Below are positions 60,694-64,000 of a DNA stretch of 64,000 nucleotides, one piece after another. Source of the stretch: Roseomonas populi (GTDB lineage: Bacteria; Pseudomonadota; Alphaproteobacteria; Acetobacterales; Acetobacteraceae); assembly GCF_024594815.1 (NCBI RefSeq), contig NZ_JANJOU010000016.1, positions 94,836-158,835 of the forward strand, given 5' to 3'. The notes beneath the pieces were generated by a model. That model made no database searches and was not told the DNA's origin. It was given only the letters and a program-made list of their open reading frames with translations. Each line of letters begins with the position of its first letter. Position 1 is the first letter of the stretch. The translations under genes and the position numbers were made by a program.

Positions 60694-61270
60694 GGGTGCG
60701 GACTCTACCGACCGAAGCAATGAGCCTATTCTAGGAAGGCCCCGTCCCCCCGGGGCGGTGTAGGACGCTTCTTTCTCTCCTCTGTCCGATGCTGTGGGAG
60801 GTTGTCCCCCGCCCGTCGGGGATGGACGCCCGTTCCATGTGAATTGCCAGGGGAGCGGGTGAGGACTCTACCGACCAGCAGCCCTGGCGCGCCGTTCGGG
60901 GGTGTGGACTCTACCGACCAGGATCCGGCGCTACACCGTTGCCGGGGCCAGTGGCCCTGGTGGTGAGCCGCTTGTAGCGGCCAGAAGGCTGGTTGCTTGA
61001 TCTGCGGGAAGGGGGTCCTGCCTAAGTCAGGCAGCCCAGGTACTCTGGCCCGGCACGGCGCTGCTGGGTCTGGGAGGCGTACCCTCGAGGGTAGGGACTC
61101 TACCGACCTCGGGTTTCCGACTTCCCCAGTAACATTCTGGGATTGCCCGCTGTGTGGTGCGGGTGCAGCCCTGGCGGATCAGGGCTTTGCCAACTTTGAG
61201 TTCGGTTGCCCGAAGGTGCCTGTTTTACTGCGCGGCCGGCCGTGGGGCGTTGGTGAGGACTCTACCGACC
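60694..61270 (+). repeat. Five iterons downstream of rep (putative oriV)
   Basis: The 14-base core GGACTCTACCGACC occurs exactly at 60700-60713, 60863-60876, 60906-60919, 61095-61108 and 61257-61270, all in one orientation. Each is preceded by GGGTGN or a close variant (GGGTAG, TGGTGA), giving a unit of about 20 bases. Starts are 163, 43, 189 and 162 bases apart. The last copy lies inside the rep 3' end. These are Rep-binding-site-like repeats of an iteron plasmid. Confidence 0.85.
60739..60756 (+). terminator. Possible terminator after helicase gene
   Basis: GCCCCG (60739-60744) pairs with CGGGGC (60751-60756) around a C-rich loop, followed by a T-rich stretch about 12 bases later. It lies 113 bases after the helicase stop, between iterons. 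Weak support. Confidence 0.3.
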
Positions 61271-62217
61271 GAGGTGGGCCGGGCCGCGACGGGGGGATGG
61301 GAGGGGTGAAGGACCACCCCTTCGTCCCGAACCTCCACCTTCGCGGCGGGGTAGACCGCCATCGCCAGCGCCAGGTTGTCCTGGAACGGGGCCTTGAAGT
61401 GCTTGAGCTGGCGGAAACCTGTGCCGAACTGCGCCTTGAGCGCCGCCCATGTCACTGCCCGCGGTTTGTCCAGGACATGGAGCCGGTAGGCCAGCCACAG
61501 ATAGACGTCGAGGGCCATGGAATGGGCGTTGATGGCCCGGATCGCGGCTTCCTCGAGCGGAACCGGGTGTTTCTGCAGTTCTGCGAAAAAGCTTTCCGAG
61601 AGCCTTGCGCGGTCCAGGAAAAGCGTGCCCTGGCGCTCCTCGTCTTCCCCGTCCAGGAACAGCGCGGAGTCCACGATGTTCTGGTTCACGAGACCGGACC
61701 GCCCGCGTCCCGTCATGTTGAAGGTGAGACGGCAGCGGGAGATGCGCTCAGCCTGGTCCTTTACGTCCCGCATGGATTTTCCGCCGGGCGAGATACCCAT
61801 GCGGGTAAGCCAGGCACGCAGCGAGCCTCCAAGTTCGACCTCGCGCGAGCCTGTGCGCAGCGCCTCGGTCTGAAGGTAGAGCATGATGAGACGCGCCCTG
61901 GATCCATAGGGAACGCCAACCCATTGGGGTGCCGCGTCCCGGACCGGACGCCGGCCCGGCTCCACCATGAGGATCATCCGGTCGGTCTGGAGCTGCCAGG
62001 TCGCGTCTTCCGCAAGGCGCTTGTGAGGCAGTGCGGCTTGCGCCCAGCCGCTATAGGCGAAGCCGAGCCCATTCTCCTCATCCGCCAGGTACTCGGCCGC
62101 GGCCTCGACCACCCGCCGATCCACGTCGAGGTCGAGCACTGCGCGCTTCCCGCGCTCCTGGAGCAGATCGTGCAAGGTGCCCATGGGCCAGCCCTCCATA
62201 ACCAATGCTTCAAGCAC
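61225..62217 (-). CDS. Plasmid replication initiator, RepA_C-type
   Basis: 330 residues resembling plasmid-encoded RepA (RepA_C) initiators of alphaproteobacterial plasmids: the N-terminus has MGTLHDLLQERGKRAVLDL, the middle YGSRARLIMLYLQTEALRTGSREVELGGSLRAWLTRMG (quoted in part) and ISPGGKSMRDVKDQAERISRCRLTF (quoted in part), and later AINAHSMALDVYLWLAYRLH. It would bind the flanking iterons and recruit the replisome. ATG 62217 is used; internal ATGs at 62199 and 62184 are alternatives. The 3' end of the gene contains an iteron, so residues TSVGRVLT are encoded by the complement of a Rep-binding repeat. No parAB genes are near. Confidence 0.85.
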   Translation of the reverse strand: MLEALVMEGWPMGTLHDLLQERGKRAVLDLDVDRRVVEAAAEYLADEENGLGFAYSGWAQAALPHKRLAEDATWQLQTDRMILMVEPGRRPVRDAAPQWVGVPYGSRARLIMLYLQTEALRTGSREVELGGSLRAWLTRMGISPGGKSMRDVKDQAERISRCRLTFNMTGRGRSGLVNQNIVDSALFLDGEDEERQGTLFLDRARLSESFFAELQKHPVPLEEAAIRAINAHSMALDVYLWLAYRLHVLDKPRAVTWAALKAQFGTGFRQLKHFKAPFQDNLALAMAVYPAAKVEVRDEGVVLHPSHPPVAARPTSVGRVLTNAPRPAAQ

Positions 62218-62240
62218 GGATTGTCACAGGAAGTCCCCGC

Positions 62241-62386
62241 GGACTGTACCGACCGAGCTACTAGGGAAGGGTATTAGAAAGGCTAACTATTAGTTTGGTC
62301 GCCAGAGTCCTCGGGAAAACCTTGGCGACTCGTTGATTCATGGTGCGGTGCGGTCGGTAGAGTCCCTGCCATGGTCGGTGGAGTCC
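62241..62386. repeat. Three iteron cores upstream of rep (putative operator)
   Basis: GGACTGTACCGACC (62241-62254, one mismatch, forward), GGTCGGTAGAGTCC (62352-62365, exact, inverted) and GGTCGGTGGAGTCC (62373-62386, one mismatch, inverted; 21 bases from the previous one). None has the GGGTGN flank of the downstream set. An AT-rich patch with the 11-base palindrome AACTATTAGTT (62285-62295) lies between them, in the probable rep promoter region. Likely used for autoregulation. Confidence 0.75.
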
Positions 62387-62424
62387 GCGCGCTTGCTGGG
62401 GACATCCGGGGCGGGCGGCGTCGC

Positions 62425-62975
62425 CTATTTGCCATGCGACTCGAGGGCGCGGCGCGAATCGAGGACGGTGCGGGAGAGGCCAGCCGAGAATGGTGCCGCA
62501 TCGCCATCCGCTGTGATTGATGCGTTCAGGCCCGGGATTGTGGATCCGCGGCCAGGACATTCGGGACCATGCCCAGCAGGGTAACGGCGGCGAGTGACTC
62601 GAGTGCGTTGAACTGCAACCAGCAATAGAGGGTTTTGTTCACGGAGACTGGACCCTGTCAGCAGGGTGTAGCGTCGTAAGCCGCACGTGATGAACTCGGA
62701 CCCGGTGTTGCCGCCGGCGCCAGCCCGGTTCTCCACGCGGACGGTCTGGTCAAGCGATGTGGTCGGGCCCTGCGCGAACAGCCGCGGTGGGAGGTCGTTT
62801 ATGCCGCCCGGCGCGCACTCCGCGACGGTACGAATTGACTTCTCGGGTACCCGGCTGGCGCACCAGTCACGATGCCAAACAGACCCGCTAAGACGATGCC
62901 GAGAAGCCTTCTTCGGCCTATGCCGCGCTCGACCGGCAGATCCGTTGCTGCCACGGTGTTGTCGCCTACCCGTCC
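62425..62975 (-). pseudogene. TctC-family pseudogene, N-terminal part
   Basis: Minus-strand frames in succession read a Tat-like signal (RRRLLGIVLAGLFGIVTGAP), then in another frame IRTVAECAPGGINDL, PRLFAQ and VRVENRAGAGGNTGSEF, which are the first third of a TctC protein. After LRRYTLL the frame loses homology. Frameshifts and loss of the C-terminal two thirds make it non-functional. It lies between the rep operator region and a TetR gene. Confidence 0.75.
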
Positions 62976-63018
62976 TTCTTGGGCGCACTGATCGGCTGCC
63001 TTTCGAGGTTCGTGCAGA

Positions 63019-63702
63019 TCAGCCGACCATTTGCAGGCACGAGATGCGTCCGCTTTCACTCCGCGCCTTCAAGGTCCTGGTGCTCGGCGCGGCGGTGAGG
63101 GCGGCCGCGGTCATATCGACGAGGTTCTCTACGAAAAGTTCGAGGCTGCAGAGCCGGGTGCCCGCCTTATGCTGCAGCACATTGCCTTGCCAATCCGCCA
63201 GCGCCTGAACAGCTTGGCGAACGCAGATCGCAAGCCGCTGATCCAGGACGTCCCGCGGGACCTCTGGTATTGCCGCCCGCAATTCCTTGGTGAGGAGGTG
63301 AAGGCTGCTGTCACAGCCCAAGCGCTGAGCGATCGCGGGAAGGTCCAGCTTGCTGCCCGCATAGAGTTGGCCGAGGAAGCAGAGCCAGCCATTCTCCTCG
63401 AGTCGGCACGATGCCACCTCTGACATCGGCCTGATCAGGCACTGGGTCAGGCGGTCGGCGCCGCCTCTACAGCCATCCCGAGCGTAGGTCTCAAGCATCT
63501 CGTGACGGCGCATATTCACTGGTTGCAGGCGCCATCCGACGATTGCCTCGATCAAGGCGTCTCTCGAGCCGAAGTGGTAGTGCAGCGCGGAAGCGTTCCC
63601 CTGCCCTGCAGCGCGGTTGATCTCTCGCATGGACACGGCATCCACGCCGCGCTCCGCAAAAAGCCGCTCAGCGGTTGCGATGAGGTTCTGGCGCGTGTCC
63701 AT
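63019..63702 (-). CDS. TetR family transcriptional regulator
   Basis: 227 residues. The HTH is in residues 5-52 (RQNLIATAERLFAERGVDAVSMREIN, quoted in part; ALHYHFGSRDALI). A TetR_C-type ligand domain follows, with no recognised ligand signature, and an unusual C-terminal tail after SLELFVENLVDM. A dyad 55 bases upstream is its likely operator. Its target may be the truncated alcohol dehydrogenase on the other side of that dyad. Confidence 0.88.
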   Translation of the reverse strand: MDTRQNLIATAERLFAERGVDAVSMREINRAAGQGNASALHYHFGSRDALIEAIVGWRLQPVNMRRHEMLETYARDGCRGGADRLTQCLIRPMSEVASCRLEENGWLCFLGQLYAGSKLDLPAIAQRLGCDSSLHLLTKELRAAIPEVPRDVLDQRLAICVRQAVQALADWQGNVLQHKAGTRLCSLELFVENLVDMTAAALTAAPSTRTLKARSESGRISCLQMVG

Positions 63703-63756
63703 CTGGTGCGAGGATTCTATAGGCCACCATGACCACAGCGAATTCGATCGTTTGAA

Positions 63757-63779
63757 GCGCTTGAATTAAATTGTCAAGC
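63757..63779. promoter_or_regulatory. Candidate TetR operator
   Basis: CGCTTGA (63757-63763) and TCAAGCG (63773-63779) form a dyad with 7-base arms and an AT-rich 9-base spacer. On the minus strand the dyad contains TTGACA, a good -35 for the TetR gene, so binding would block its own transcription. Confidence 0.55.
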
Positions 63780-63854
63780 GACGTGGAAGTGTATGGGACG
63801 GGACAGCCACTTGGCTTGGCCCGCCTTTGACGAAATCAGGAGGGGCGGCGCGCG

Positions 63855-64000
63855 CACCTGGGCCGTTGGGGAGGCGGGCGGCTCTCCATGCAGGATCGGG
63901 GCATGACGCTGCCGCTGGTGATGGGCCATGAGATTGCCGGGCGCGTGGCGGCGCTGGGGCCGGAGACGAAGGGCGTTGCGGTCGGCGAGGCGAAGGTTGT
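63855..64000 (+). CDS. Zn-dependent alcohol dehydrogenase, N-terminally truncated or pseudogene, runs off the window
   Basis: The frame gives HLGRWGGGRLSMQDRG, then PLVMGHEIAGRVAALGPE, matching Zn-alcohol dehydrogenases around the GHE zinc ligand. The expected CHTDLH zinc motif is missing: only the tail of this region remains and upstream sequence is unrelated. An ATG at 63903 could start a shortened protein without the first zinc ligand, which would be inactive. Continues beyond the end. Confidence 0.45.

Noticed and set aside
62221..62229. DnaA box TTGTCACAG before rep
   Set aside because: Too many mismatches to TTATCCACA to support it.
1..64000. CRISPR arrays, tRNA or rRNA genes
   Set aside because: No regularly spaced repeats other than the irregular iterons, and no rRNA or tRNA signature seen on reading both strands.

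Overview
The window reads as high-GC alphaproteobacterial DNA, most likely from an Acetobacteraceae member of the Roseomonas type. This is inferred from the very high GC, tightly packed ATGA/GTGA-overlapping operons, and the large number of solitary periplasmic Bug/TctC-type binding proteins (six intact, two decayed). No rRNA, tRNA or core housekeeping genes are seen. An iteron-bearing replication module (about 60.7-62.4 kb) with a RepA_C-type initiator shows that this is part of a plasmid or chromid carrying catabolic cargo. No partition or conjugation genes are visible.

Layout. 0-5.2 kb: end of a dipeptide/nickel-type ABC transporter operon followed by an orphan form-II CoxL-like molybdo-hydroxylase large subunit. 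5.2-9.2 kb: two tandem paralogous TetR regulators and an HWE histidine kinase/response regulator pair. 9.3-15.4 kb: a decayed transposase, an SDR, and a LysR-kinase-RuBisCO-like protein-Zn dehydrogenase operon that looks like branched or acid sugar catabolism (3-oxo-acid-sugar kinase plus RLP). 15.4-28.7 kb: a large catabolic island with three TctC proteins on its flanks and one inside. It contains a DRL-like oxidoreductase, class II aldolase, SMP-30 lactonase, beta-hydroxyacid dehydrogenase, an unrecognised internally duplicated protein, an HpcH aldolase, an IclR regulator and a TPP enzyme. An identical palindrome (TCCCA-N5-TGGGA) lies in both divergent promoter regions of this island, which suggests one IclR regulon.

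28.7-37 kb: transposase remnants, two lower-GC hypothetical genes, a TctC pseudogene, a second IclR-controlled set (TIM-barrel isomerase, TctC, FAD dehydrogenase, second TIM-barrel protein) and an IS5 relic. 37-43.7 kb: an AhpD-like protein, acyl-CoA-dehydrogenase-like flavoprotein, SsuABC/TauABC-type transporter and LLM monooxygenase (sulfonate/sulfone-type), then another TctC. 44-48 kb: a HARP-like repeat protein and a hybrid histidine kinase. 48-58.2 kb: an SDR-EthD-OYE-FAD dehydrogenase operon divergent from a branched-chain-amino-acid-type ABC transporter (with a LivM-LivG fusion), closed by a third IclR gene. 58.5-62.4 kb: a superfamily II helicase and the replicon core. 62.4-64 kb: a TctC pseudogene, a TetR gene and a truncated Zn-alcohol dehydrogenase running off the end.

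The common theme is uptake and oxidation of organic acids, sugar acids and organosulfur or cyclic compounds, each module with its own binding protein and local IclR/LysR/TetR regulator. Functions are assigned from motifs and context read by eye; substrates are inference.
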